Assembly (NCBI RefSeq): GCF_033473495.1
Contig: NC_088943.1
Coordinates: forward strand, 248,001-312,000
Length of the DNA stretch: 64,000 nucleotides
DNA from: Cercospora beticola
Lineage: Eukaryota; Ascomycota; Dothideomycetes; Mycosphaerellales; Mycosphaerellaceae
Reading direction: 5' to 3'
In this document: positions 12,216 to 22,325 of the stretch, in pieces
How positions within the stretch are numbered: position 1 is the stretch's first letter
How the letters are laid out: the number at the start of each line of letters is the position of its first letter
Made by a program: the position numbers and the translations under genes
Notes under the pieces: model-generated
The model's database searches: none
What the model was told of the DNA's origin: nothing
What the model saw: the letters and a program-made list of their open reading frames with translations, nothing else

Positions 12216-14918
12216 CGTGCTCGTCCAGTAGGCGAGGGAGCCGTACCCAGTACTGAGCGTTGCACCGCACCGCAGAGGTGTCTCGCTCTTTCTGCACGGC
12301 TGTTTCCCACTCGTCTCACAGTCAAGTGGAGGCAGCGTTGATCACTCGAACCACAAATTTCTCTGGGTATGAGCGGCCTTGTCGCTGCTTCGCAGAACTG
12401 TTGAAGGCAGAGCTGGTGAACTCGCTCAGACGACCCTCGTTTTTCCTGGAGTTCCAGCCGCGTTTGAGCCGGGATTCTTGTCCCTGGACTGCCACCAGAG
12501 CTGCTTCACTTTGGTTACTGTCACGCCTGATCGTTTCATCGTTGTAAAATTCTTTTCCGCGGTGCTTGCAGTCTGAGGTGCGCCAGTGATCGTAAATATG
12601 TTGCTTGCGAAAAAAGCGTCCATGGCAGAGCTGGCGAACGCGCTCAGACGACCAGCGTCCGGTCCGAAGTCTCAACCTCGTTTGCTCTGGGACAGGTTGG
12701 GCTGCAACAGGAAAGGCAGCTCCGACTGAATCGTCCAGGGTGGGATGAGTCGCGGAGACGACAGGACCCCACAAAGCGCTTCAGATAGTTCCGAATCCTT
12801 CATCTGCAGCAGGGCATTGACGAGCAGTGTGCCGATCAGAAAGTGCCACACCAAAAGAATTGCTGCCCTTGCGCTTCTCCCCGGCAGAGGCCTGCGATGC
12901 GCCAGTTGTTGCGAAAGCAGATGACATCGACTTTGCTTCGATGGAAGCGAACGAGCAGCAAAGGTAGTAGGCTGCGCAGGAATAGCAATTGACAAAAACA
13001 ATGCCGGTGAACTCGTCGTGACGGCACCGAGTGCGATCCAGTTGTCCAGCAATGCATCTCTCAAAGACATATTGCCCACTCCGGAGATTTCGCTCATGAT
13101 ACAACTGCCCGGGGCCTGCATGTCCTCGATTGTACTGAATCCTTTCGTGGTTGCCTCCTCCTGCGCCTGTGCGCTAAGCACCCAACAGCAATGGTAGCTT
13201 GGGTGGTGGAATCCGTACCTGGCGAACAAGGAGTCCAGCGGCATCCACTCTGCAATCGAGACGAGCAGGCCCTTCCGCATGCAAGGGTCCGAGTGTGTCC
13301 AGTTGTAGTGTGAACATGGTGCGTAATTTGCGTATTGCGAAGGGATGATGTGACGAACGCGTATAGTTGAGACTGAAGTTGCGTTTAGATGTTGTGAAAG
13401 TTGCGTATAGTTTGTCTGAATATGAAGTATAGTCCCGCGAATGAAGCGAATGAAAAATTGGCCTGTTCCTCGAATGACAACAGTCGCCGTGCAGCAATCA
13501 GCGTGGCCGAAAGTCGTGACTAGCCTCGGTAGGTGTCGCCGTTGGAAGTATGAATGTCACCACGAATCTCGCTCAACTCTCTGCGGAGGCTCTCCAGAAC
13601 TTCTGCGCTTCGGTTACTTGGCGGAGGATTCGGTGCTTGGGCGCGAGGAGCCGGTGGGTCCGGATGAACAGGAGTTGATGGGGGAGTCGATGCTTGGGCG
13701 CGTGGAGCCGGTGGGACCTGACATTGGAGGCATATCGTTGCAGAAACGTGCAATTGAGGATCCAAGCTGACAAGCGGTACGAAGCTCCAGGAACTTGTCC
13801 AGGAACTTGTTATAGAGTTTGTGTTGTTGAGTATAGGCGTATATAGTTGGAAGAGTGAAAGCATTGCAGTGATGAAGCGGAGCGTTCCAACAGGGCAAGA
13901 TAGGACCTGCAAAGGCGAGAGATTCGAACTGTGGACGCAGAGCAACCGATGTGCTTTTCATATTGCCTTTGCGTCCGCTTCTGCCGTGCTGAGAAAGACT
14001 GGCTGCCGGGACAGGATGCGTTTGAGGCGGGCAGTTGTCCTTGGGTCGTAACTCGTGGAGGAGTAAAATTGGCGATCTGTTGGAAGGTATCTCAACAAAC
14101 ATACGCAAAAGATCTCCTGGAGTCGTCGAAGGTGCACTTGAAGGGCTTCAACTTTTCGTGGACAGCGCGAACATGTCCAAAACAAGCGAGAGCCAGGCAA
14201 TGACGGCGGTCATACTCTAGAAAAGCCGCGGCTCAAGGAGATTCGGACGTCCAGCCGACGCGAGGCAGTCAGTGGGTATCCAAAATGCAAGAGACGTATA
14301 GCATGATGGTGTTGAGAGGAGTGTGTATGGTGATCTTGTGAATTGCATATATAGATGAAGCTCAGTGAACATATTGAAAAGGAAAAGAGGCATATTGAGC
14401 AAGGAAAGAAAATGTGAGTTTGCATTCGGGCATGACTGGAGGCTGTGTTGCACTTTTGAATGCTGCTCAATCCATGTGGATCGAGCGATGCAAAACAAGA
14501 ACGACAGACTGTCTTCCTCGTCCCCACCTTGATGTATTGGGTGAAGCATCTAGCCGCGGGCCTCATCACCACTTCGCTCGGCGTGGCAGCATCATGCTCG
14601 TGGGCATGACGATCTGTGGACAACGTTAGCAATCAGACCCGCTGGAGACAAAGAAGATATTCTTGAGTTCCTGCTGCGACCCTTGTCGTGCTGCACAATG
14701 CCGTTGTCCGAATCGCCGTCCAAACGACAAAGCGGAGCACAAAGCCTTCTTGGAAAGAGAACTGCGTTCGTCAATGGACTGTGCAACCAGAAGCAAATAA
14801 AACATTGCCAGCATCCCAGGAGACCGACTCTTCGTACATCACATTTGACCTGCACAGATCAGCTCATTTCCGGATCAAGAACTTGCACGCGGCTGGCCGC
14901 GTCGAAACGATATCGAAA
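12216..14918. other. 2.7-kb stretch with overlapping, unresolved open frames
   Basis: Both strands carry frames of 100-200 codons, but none has a family signature or consistent splicing. On the minus strand several fragments look protein-like, notably one ending near 13520 that is Pro/Ala-rich and then helix-like (VLESLRRELSEIRGD), and pieces around 12430-12620 and 12780-13000 that resemble each other weakly. This could be a decayed gene. A 57-bp tandem repeat lies inside and is listed separately. Confidence 0.35.
13634..13722. repeat. 57-bp imperfect tandem repeat (about 1.5 copies)
   Basis: The motif TGCTTGGGCGCG, followed by GGAGCCGGTGGG, begins at 13634 and again at 13691. The period is 57 bp, exactly 19 codons, so the repeat keeps any reading frame. 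Plus-strand reading gives two LGR-x-EPVGPD peptides; minus-strand reading gives two PPAPRAQ peptides. Which strand is coding, if either, is not clear. Confidence 0.7.
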
Positions 14919-15449
14919 ATGAGCTCCCTGCGTATCATGTACGAGAACAAGTATGGACCACGCCACAACGAAGGACCACTTGACGTGGTCTATGAGATTG
15001 AATCCGAATATCAGGCTAACATTTCCCAGAACTGGAACCCCATGCCCGTCGATGAGCAGCAAGAATGCTTCGCCTTCGTGACAAGCGGCTGGGTTTGGGG
15101 AACGTCTCTTGAAGCTCAGATCGTGCCTGAGATTATTGGCGGTGTGATAGTGCAGTCATCCAAACGCTCCACGCAGGTTCCCGAGGCTGCTGACCCTGTC
15201 GAAGGGAAGCGAGGTAGCACGAAAACAGCGAACAGACTGAAGAAGCGGAGGTCGGGCCCGAAGATCAGAGATTTCCGGGAGGCTGTAGATACCCGTCGGC
15301 ACCGTGCAGCTGAGGTCTTGCGAGCAGACAGAGCTCGTCGTGAAGCGATGCGAGAGCGGAGACACCGCGCGGATCGTCGTCAGCAGCTGACGGAAACTGA
15401 GTGGCATCGGTCAGGCGTAGCCGAAGAGTTCTACCAGCTGTTTCATTAG
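14919..15449 (+). CDS. Hypothetical basic protein, 176 aa
   Basis: I do not recognise it. The frame is open further upstream (to 14688), but the ATG at 14919, in the context GAAAATGAG, starts the part with protein-like composition. Residues ~1-75 contain aromatic and acidic stretches and a SGWVWG motif. From about residue 90 to the end the chain is strongly basic and helix-forming (RRHRAAEVLRADRARREAM), suggesting nucleic-acid binding or a nuclear location by charge alone. It ends with EEFYQLFH. No intron is needed. The codon pattern is even, with no breaks. Confidence 0.55.
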   Translation: MSSLRIMYENKYGPRHNEGPLDVVYEIESEYQANISQNWNPMPVDEQQECFAFVTSGWVWGTSLEAQIVPEIIGGVIVQSSKRSTQVPEAADPVEGKRGSTKTANRLKKRRSGPKIRDFREAVDTRRHRAAEVLRADRARREAMRERRHRADRRQQLTETEWHRSGVAEEFYQLFH

Positions 15450-15834
15450 AGCGATCTGTATCAGAGATCAGTAGCTGGAAAAAGATCCTCGGAAGGTAGA
15501 ATGTGTGTCAATGTCAACGGTACGTTAATTCATCGATGTAATCGGTTAAGGCGGCGCTGTGCAAAGAGGTCCAGATATAAAATAGAGAAGTCCAAAAAAC
15601 GCGGTAAACTCGTCGTACAGGGTTCCAGTGTTCGAATTGTATCATGCAAAATGCAATAATTGCTTCGGAGAGAATTCGCGAATCGTCAGCTCAAAGTTCG
15701 GCAACTGTACTTCAGAGTCAAGAATCTGCATCGTGTGCGAGCAACTGGGCTCTGTGGTACCACGTATTGGCGGTCCCAGTCGCAGGCACACGTGGTTTTC
15801 CATTCGAAGAGACGTGCCCAGCTGAGTTGCATGC
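15450..15834. other. Intergenic, convergent 3' flanks
   Basis: It lies between the stop codons of two convergent genes. No open frame of interest; only 3' flanks are expected here. Confidence 0.5.
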
Positions 15835-17513
15835 CTACGCCATAGCCCGTGAGGTCGATGACGCAGGAGCCCGCCGCTGCTTGTGAGTCTCACTCGCGGA
15901 AGCGACTGGTGTTGGGGGCTTCTGCACCAGGGCTCGATACCTTTGCTCCAGCTTTAGAATCTCATCTTTCCTAGCATCCAGTGGAATGTCTTTGTAGTGC
16001 ACGGCTTCGATCTCATCGAGCACGCCTTTACATTGGGTTTGCCACTGGATGAGGGCTTCGGCATCCGCGTTGTCAACAGCTAGGCTATGTCAGTATTGGA
16101 CATCAGAGAGTCATCACTCATGAGCTTACCATGTCTTCTCAGTCTCGACCACCATGACTTCTTCTGCTCGACCAGCTTGATGTTGAGGAACATGCCCTCG
16201 GGTACGTCTTCCCAGAGGTCTTCATCGTCGATGTCGATCAAGTGTTCGGAGTACTTGGAAAATGCATCGCTCTGCCACAGGAAGTCATCTCCAATGAGAA
16301 CACCGGCGGGCAGTCCTGGCAAAATGTAGAAGTTGCGAATGTAGCTATCATCAAAACGACCATCTCCGAAGCGGAACTCGACGTCACGGACCATTCCTGA
16401 TGTCCTGGTGATGAGACCACCAGGTAGTTCAACGAAGACACGATGCTCAACGTCTGTTAAGATATCGTCATGCTCGTAGCCAAGCTCAGCGAGCATTTCC
16501 GGGGACAGAAGATCCAGATCCGAGCAAGTATCAGCCAGAGCGGCCACTTTGACACCCTCACAGTACCCCTTCAGGCGAACGTGAGATCCTCCTTGGTAGA
16601 ATAATCGAGGCATGGCCGAGAGCCTAGATCTTCGAAGGATGCGGTCCTTGAAGCGCTCAGTCAAGATCTTGGTCGCTGCCAGGAATTTGCCGCCCAGAGT
16701 GACAGCGTACTCGCAGAATCGAGCTGGGATGATATCGAAGTCAACGATGTATTTGGTGTGTGTTTCTTTCCCGAATTCCCAAGGCAGACGAACTGTTGCG
16801 AGGGTCTTGAACGCCTTCTGCCCATTGCCGACAACGATATGTCGTTCGTTCTTCCTCCCGTACGGTATTCCCCTGGTGCTTAGGTAAGCCTCGCTGATGA
16901 AATTCCCAGCGCAACTATCCGCGAGAGCCTCTACGCGCATACCATCTAGCTGGCCAGTCGTGATCCATTCACGTGAGACCAGGTTATGCCCACTACTATT
17001 GGTTGCGACCCGCTTGTATGAATTGTGGGTCAAGGACCTTGTTTTCTCTTCGTATTGTGTCGCCTCCTCGAATGAGACGTTTGCATCGATTCTGCTCTCG
17101 TCCACGCTCAGACCCGTCCGTGAAGTCTGTAGTCCTCGCTCGATGCCTTTGATACCACCGAGCGCAGCGTATGCGCCCAACGACTTGGGATTAAGCAGCT
17201 TGTTGAGCTGACCAGGGGAGAAAGCGAACTTGTTGTCCTTGACTTCAAAGTCCTTTTCCGTGCTAGGATCTGGTCTCAGCGCATCTTCCCGCACTTCGTG
17301 ACTGAATATGCTTGAAGCGCTGCTTCCCTTCTCGCCATATGATGTGTCTGGCACTTTGAGAGTCGTATACTGCGTGCTTCCGCTAAGTCCACTCGAAAAT
17401 CGTTTGCGGCCATGCGATGTTGGTGTTTCGCTGCCGGCGTCGGGCCTGGCTCCTGCACGCTCGTCGAGTATCGTGCTTTTAGCCATACGAGGAGCTGCAT
17501 CATCTTGAGTCAT
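15835..17513 (-). CDS. Chimera: P-type Ca2+-ATPase-like N-terminal segment plus two retropepsin-like domains, 542 aa
   Basis: Two exons: 17513-16130 and 16079-15835. The 50-nt intron (GTAAGC donor, acceptor CCTAG) splits a codon in phase 1 and restores a clean frame. Residues ~96-140 read FSPGQLNKLLNPKSLGAY, then GGIKGIERGLQT and GLSVDE, the pattern of the cytosolic N-terminus of fungal PMC1-type calcium pumps just before their first membrane helix. No ATPase core follows. Instead, two retropepsin-like units appear: one around Asp199 (ALADSCAGNFIS) and one around Asp328 (ALADTCSDLDLLSPE), the latter followed by LPGLPAGVLIGDDFL, typical of fungal retroviral-type aspartyl folds. In both, the DTG/DSG glycine is Cys, so catalysis is doubtful. 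The C-terminus is charged and helical. The frame is open to an ATG at 17678, but that would overlap the divergent neighbour, so I use 17513. Confidence 0.78.
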
Positions 17514-17636
17514 GCTGTGGTCGCTGTGAGGCACGAAGGTCAGAAACGATGACGGTTCGTCTGTGAATTGGCTGAGTTCGGGGATCGCAACAGCATCACC
17601 TGTTCGACACTTGGAATTGAAGACCAGACAATTGCC

Positions 17637-18622
17637 ATGACTAGCAGCGTCGAAAAGGGTATTCAACGCAGTCCTCATGGCTTACCAGGCTTGGCATCGT
17701 TCACAGCGAGAGACCCGGACCATGAAACATACATCTTCCGAAGGTTCAACGACCTGACCGCGCGGAACCTTCTCCATCTGCAAAGCGAGTTGCTAGATCT
17801 GCGTCAGCAACTCTGCGAACTCGATAGCGATGCGACCAGTAGCACAGCAAGTGGCGAGCTCAAGGTCTGCATGCAAAACCCGCAACTGCTACACAAGCTT
17901 GCAGCCGAGCGTGATGGACCCGAGAAGAAGCTTGTCATGCTACTCGAGAAGGTCGAGAGAAAGCTGGACAAATACCGTAAGCAGTATAGCAACACCAAAT
18001 GATGACGGCAGGTGACTGATCATCGCGCAAGAACGAGCGGTGCTCCAGGCGAGCGAAATGGCCCGGTTGAAGGGACCATCCGCTCGTGTCAAGAAAGCCT
18101 ACCAGGATGCATTCAGCCAAATGAACATTAGCGGACCGGCTGCAAAAATGCTGGACGAACAGGCAGATCTAATCGCCCTGAAGCCGCCTCCAGAGGTCGA
18201 TCCCTTGTCGTATCTCGTTCGGGAACATTGGCCCTTTCCAACTACAGTGAGTCGGTCGAAATTCTAAGGGCGAAGCCAGATGCGGTACTGACTTCTCTGA
18301 CTTCTCCCAGAAACTGTCTGCAGTCGAAGTCGATCGAGCTCGTCACTTCCAAGAGCGCCGCGTCCGGTGGGTTGTATCGAGCGTGAGCATCAGCATTGCA
18401 GCTCTGCTTCTTGTTGGCTCAATCATAACGCTTTACCTCGTTCGCAATCCCGATGTTCGACTAGGGCTGTTGATAGTCTTCATTCTGCTGTTTGCGATCG
18501 GCATTCGCATCAGTACGAGTGCAAGTCGAGAGAACATCTTCGCAGCAACAGCAGCGTATGCTGCAGTCCTGGTGGTATTCGTCTCTGGCGATCTTGGACG
18601 CGCGAGGGTTGGGCAGAGGTGA
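17637..18622 (+). CDS. DUF6594-family membrane protein, 288 aa, three exons
   Basis: Exons 17637-17976, 18032-18246 and 18311-18622; introns of 55 nt (GTAAGC...AAG, in phase 1) and 64 nt (GTGAGT...CAG). The N-terminal part matches the fungal DUF6594 pattern: HGLPGLASF, then ETYIFRRFNDLTARNLLHLQ and a coiled coil. After the first splice comes a segment ending in ALKPPPEVDPLS, also characteristic. The last exon encodes three hydrophobic segments (about residues 205-228, 234-254 and 261-279), the usual C-terminal membrane region. The function of the family is not established. It is divergently arranged with the retropepsin-like gene: only 123 bp separate the two chosen start codons, so they probably share a promoter. 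Confidence 0.88.
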
Positions 18623-19292
18623 TGTGCTCTTTGAGTTGAAGTTGGACAACCTTGTAACCATTCCGGAGGAAGGTGTGCTCCAAGGAGACACTGACCAAGT
18701 GGCGTTCGCTGCCAGGTTCGAGCATTGGACTTCTCCTGCAAGCAGCAAAGCGCTCATGTCAAGCCAGTGGGGAAACGCTCCCACGAGCGGTTTCAAGCGA
18801 CCGGTAGATCTGTTCTGGTAGGAGAACTGGCACCACTGCACATCTCAAATCCGATTGACGTCCTGATCTTCGCGTTTCGCTAGACGGTGCGTTGATTGAG
18901 CGAATAATGGCCCAGGTCATGTTGCTCAGCACACCCCAACCACGCCAAAAGCGAATATTCCGGTTGAGCTGCGACATGCAGCACGCGTGGCCCACTCGTT
19001 CGAAGTCAGCACTACATCTTCCGGCGTGTGCGTAGGCGACGGTGTCCGACGGCGGCTTCTTGATGGTACAAACCCGCAAGCTCCCTGCCTGTGTTGTACA
19101 GTGGCGCTCGCGAGCTTGCGAGCTTGTTTGGGTCGATCCTTCGTTGCAAGGATGCTTCTCAAGCTGATGGCTGCCGCCAGCACAAGTTGGAGTCAGCCGC
19201 CTCGAGCTCGATCACTTTTTCCCTCTCCTCTGGTTCCGTCTGCATTCGTTCCGCGGCTGTGCAAAGGTGGTTCGAGCACAGCAGTTGACGAC
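18623..19292. other. Intergenic / possible long 5' leader of the C2H2 gene
   Basis: The reading frame of the next gene is open back to about 18987, but the added residues do not look like a conserved protein. I treat the region as 3' flank of the DUF6594 gene plus leader of the zinc-finger gene. Confidence 0.4.
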
Positions 19293-19946
19293 ATGTCCTC
19301 GCCATACTACAGCAAACCATCGGCGCCACTATATGGCACAGCACCAGATCGTAGCAGACAGCAACTTGTCAATCCTGCAGGTTCTTCAACCCCGGCCCCG
19401 TCATATTACGACTCGCCAGCGGACCCATACACATCGTCCGCGGGCCTCCCTCCCTCATACGGGATTCCGGTCGCGGGTCCATCTGGGGGGAACACAGCGT
19501 CAAGATTGCAGCCGCAAGTCCCGTAAGCACGCTCCAGCGTGTTCGCCACAACGATTAGAAGATGGCTGATAACTCTCAGGATCCAATACTGCTGCATGAT
19601 AGCCAACTGTACCTATGCTGCAGGACGAAGGGCGGATCTCGAGCGTCACTATCATGCTATGCATCCGGCTCCAGGATCGACCGTTTCGCATGACTGCTCG
19701 TGGCCAGGATGCCATCGGAAGGGCAGTTATGGATTCGGGAGAAAAGACAAGATGGTGGAGCACATGCGCGAGGTGCACAAAGCCAACATCCCGAAGAAGA
19801 AGAATTGTGGAACAGAATCGAGACACCAGTCAAAGTCTGCAGATGGTCGTTATGGAAGCGAGGCCATGAATTCCAGCGACAAATATCGTCTTGAATGGCA
19901 TGCGGTGTACGTTGTACCAGCTCATACTTTCAGGTCACCAGAGTAG
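19293..19946 (+). CDS. Small C2H2 zinc-finger protein, 198 aa, two exons
   Basis: Exon 1 is 19293-19522 and exon 2 is 19580-19946; the 57-nt intron has a GTAAGC donor and a CTCAG acceptor, and the junction restores the frame. The N-terminal ~75 residues are Ser/Pro/Tyr/Gly-rich and probably disordered. Exon 2 encodes two atypical C2H2 fingers: C-x4-C-x12-H-x4-H in IANCTYAAGRRADLERH, and C-x4-C-x15-H-x3-H in CSWPGCHRKGSYGF followed by HMREVH. Long Cys-Cys spacing like this is common in fungal two-finger proteins. A DNA-binding or regulatory role in the nucleus is likely from family knowledge. The final ~40 residues are unremarkable and a further intron there cannot be excluded. Confidence 0.75.
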
Positions 19947-20171
19947 AAGAGTTCGAGACGGCCTTGTGAGGCGGGAGTCCTCCATCCGAGATGATGGCCT
20001 GATGTCAGATGTCGTTGAAAGAAAAGTTGGAAAGTTCCAACCCCTTCACACACGTTGCACAAGCATTCCTGCCTGAGGCAACAAATTCACCTTTCCCGCA
20101 TCTCGAATCCCAGAGCTCCGAAGCATAGACAGATTTCACCTCATCACTTCAGCGTGCACTCCGCTTCCGCC

Positions 20172-20933
20172 ATGGCAAAACGTCCCACCGCTCGAGCGCG
20201 TGCCTCTCGTGTGACTTCCGCCACCTCCACAACTCCCGCCCTCGCCAACCTCAAATCCGAGTACCTTCTCTCCCAGCAAGGAAATTCCCGCTTGACGAAA
20301 AAGTCCAAACGAGACCAGAAGCATGATGCGCTTCTCGCTCGCGTCCGAGAAGGCTCAGGAATCAGCAAAGGCGGCAGATCTCGCGGCAATGGCACCAGCA
20401 AAACTCGCCGGCCGAACAAGAAGCTCAAAACCGACCTCGATGAGATGAAATCCGCCCTCGAAGACGTCGAGATGGAAGTCGAGAATAGCAGCGGCGACAA
20501 TGGAGCAGAGAAGAGTGGCCCCTATGCTGAAGACGAATGGGAATGGGAAGGCGTATCCGACACATCGCAGACCAAAGGCGAAGGAGAAGACGACGACAGC
20601 ATGGCGATCAGCGGCATAACGAATATCGGCAAACTTCGTCGACGAAGGCGCAAAGTTCCTGCTGCAGAAGGAGGCAAGATGGTCATGAAGAGTCTGAAGC
20701 ATAGACCGGGCAGTATGAAGCGGAAGAAAGTGCTCGAGGAGAGGGAAATGGAGAGGTTTAAGCGGAATCTGGCGGAGTTGGCGAAGGCGGAGAGTCAGCA
20801 GGTTGTGGCTACTGGAGCAGGATCAGGCAATGCTGGAACAGGAGGACAGGAGCATATTCAACAGAGATGGAAGGCTTTGAGGGAGTTTATTGGGGGCACG
20901 ATAGTGAAGGAGAAGGCTTTCGTGGGGACTTGA
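20172..20933 (+). CDS. SLX9: Ribosome biogenesis protein Slx9, 253 aa
   Basis: A single exon, starting at an ATG in a good context (CGCCATGGC); the frame is open upstream, but the start used gives the usual basic Slx9 N-terminus. Slx9 assists export and maturation of 40S pre-ribosomes and processing at ITS1 in the nucleolus. Features that match the fungal family: a basic region with KKSKRDQKHDALLAR, a Gly-Ile-Ser-Lys turn followed by a basic stretch and LDEMKSALED, an acidic middle, then SLKHRPGSMKRKKVLE followed by ERFKRNLAEL, and the terminal RWKALREFI block. Length is normal for filamentous fungi. The frame has no breaks. Confidence 0.88.
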   Translation: MAKRPTARARASRVTSATSTTPALANLKSEYLLSQQGNSRLTKKSKRDQKHDALLARVREGSGISKGGRSRGNGTSKTRRPNKKLKTDLDEMKSALEDVEMEVENSSGDNGAEKSGPYAEDEWEWEGVSDTSQTKGEGEDDDSMAISGITNIGKLRRRRRKVPAAEGGKMVMKSLKHRPGSMKRKKVLEEREMERFKRNLAELAKAESQQVVATGAGSGNAGTGGQEHIQQRWKALREFIGGTIVKEKAFVGT

Positions 20934-21701
20934 AGGGCAGGTCGACGAGGAGCGCATCACTGTATCGCCATCTACGAAGGGATCACCAACGTCTATGGCA
21001 GTCGATGGAGAGGTGTGTCTAGCATGATGTCCTGCAGCCCAGGACTTGGTGCACAGCATTTGAGCAGTGGCCGGCGATCGAGGTCGGGTCGCCCTCTTGG
21101 TCCTGCGCAGCGCGCGTACGAGCTCCCCTGAAGCAACGCCCAAAACCGATCGAGGCTCTTATCAAGCGCTTATGCCTATGGCCAAGGCCGCACGAATGCA
21201 CATTGTCACGAGGCGAAGTCACTCAAGTTTCATTGGACCCGCTCCCAAGTGTACAGCCTTATCGCATGCAAGAAACGCTGCATATGCCTCTGCTAGGCTG
21301 GTGCTCATGCTAATGGTGTCCCTCAGCTGCCGATCCGTACGCAAATACTGCTCGCAGACTTCGCAATGTATTCTGCAATAGGCCACCAGACCTTCTTCTG
21401 ATCCGGAACACTGCATACTGCGTTTGAGGCCGCTTGACCCCAACAAGCTTTGAGGCAAAGAGAATCTCAGCTCTCGGGAATGGTCTCAAGGTTTTAGCTT
21501 TTCGCTGTACCACCAAATCTCGAACCATCCTTAGAACCTTGTAGCCATAAGTACTACCACAGTCCCTTGCTCTGCCTGGCATCGAACATCTTACAACTGC
21601 TAACGCTCAATTCGCAACACACCAACACAACTATCTACCAACAACTCAACTCAACACCATTTTCTACCAACAACTCAACTCACCTCGACTCAACCACCAA
21701 A
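20934..21701. other. Intergenic with a repetitive A/C-rich leader
   Basis: The right part, about 21590-21700, is an A/C-rich leader containing an imperfect duplication of ACCAACAACTCAACTCA (near 21638 and 21667), just before the ATG of the secreted protein. The left part holds no supportable gene. Confidence 0.55.
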
Positions 21702-22325
21702 ATGCCTCTCTCAACCTCCGCCATCTTCAATACCCTCCTCTTCCTCTCCTCCCTCCACCCCACAACCGCCCGCGTCCGAATCCGCACCTACACCTCCCCA
21801 ACCACAACCTCCAACTCCACAGCTCTTCTCGCCTGCATAACCCAAATGCATTCGGACCTCCAAGCCAATCCTCGAGCACGCGCCATGCCAGGCTACACTT
21901 GCGGAAATTCAACTTTCTACTACGGAACTCCTGGACTTGGAGGCGCTACGGGAGAATCGGATTTGTATGCTGTGGAGAAGTGTGAGCCGGATATGACTGA
22001 GAGGGCGAGGGAGGGGAGGGATTGGTTTGAGTGTAGGGTTAGGGCCGCGTGGGGGGAGAGGAGGGTTGGGTGGAAGGGGCTTGAGGGAGAAGGGGAGATG
22101 GAGGAGGAGGAAGAGGAGCAGGAACTCGAAGAGCATGAGGAGCGTGATGTGATTGACGGAGCGGAGGGAGATGCTGAAGATGGGATGGAATATGACGAGG
22201 GTGACGAAACCTATGAAGTTGGCGAGGCGAACCTTGAGGAGGGTGATTGGAAGGATGAGATTGATGGTGAGGAATATGACGAAGATGCCGGGACTGATGA
22301 CGAGGAGGACGATGAACAGAGTTAG
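21702..22325 (+). CDS. Predicted secreted protein with an acidic tail, 207 aa
   Basis: I do not recognise it. The ATG at 21702 (CCAAAATGCC) begins a predicted signal peptide with hydrophobic core AIFNTLLFLSSL, with cleavage likely near TTARVR. The next ~90 residues carry four cysteines (in LLACITQ, YTCGNS, EKCEPD and FECRVR), enough for two disulfides, and one N-glycosylation-type sequon in NST. From about residue 120 the chain is almost wholly Glu/Asp with scattered Gly, an extreme acidic tail. It is a single exon. The head is rich in C-ending codons and the tail in purines. A secreted or cell-surface role is likely; an effector role is speculation. Confidence 0.7.
   Translation: MPLSTSAIFNTLLFLSSLHPTTARVRIRTYTSPTTTSNSTALLACITQMHSDLQANPRARAMPGYTCGNSTFYYGTPGLGGATGESDLYAVEKCEPDMTERAREGRDWFECRVRAAWGERRVGWKGLEGEGEMEEEEEEQELEEHEERDVIDGAEGDAEDGMEYDEGDETYEVGEANLEEGDWKDEIDGEEYDEDAGTDDEEDDEQS

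Noticed and set aside
12672..13280. 202-codon minus-strand frame
   Set aside because: Composition shifts along its length, a competing frame overlaps it, and no motif is recognisable.
13900..13960. GATTCGAAC, reminiscent of a tRNA T-loop
   Set aside because: The flanking bases do not form a T-stem, acceptor stem or anticodon arm.
17514..17678. Upstream in-frame start for the retropepsin-like gene
   Set aside because: It would overlap the start of the divergent DUF6594 gene, and the added residues show no conservation-like pattern. ATG at 17513 is preferred.
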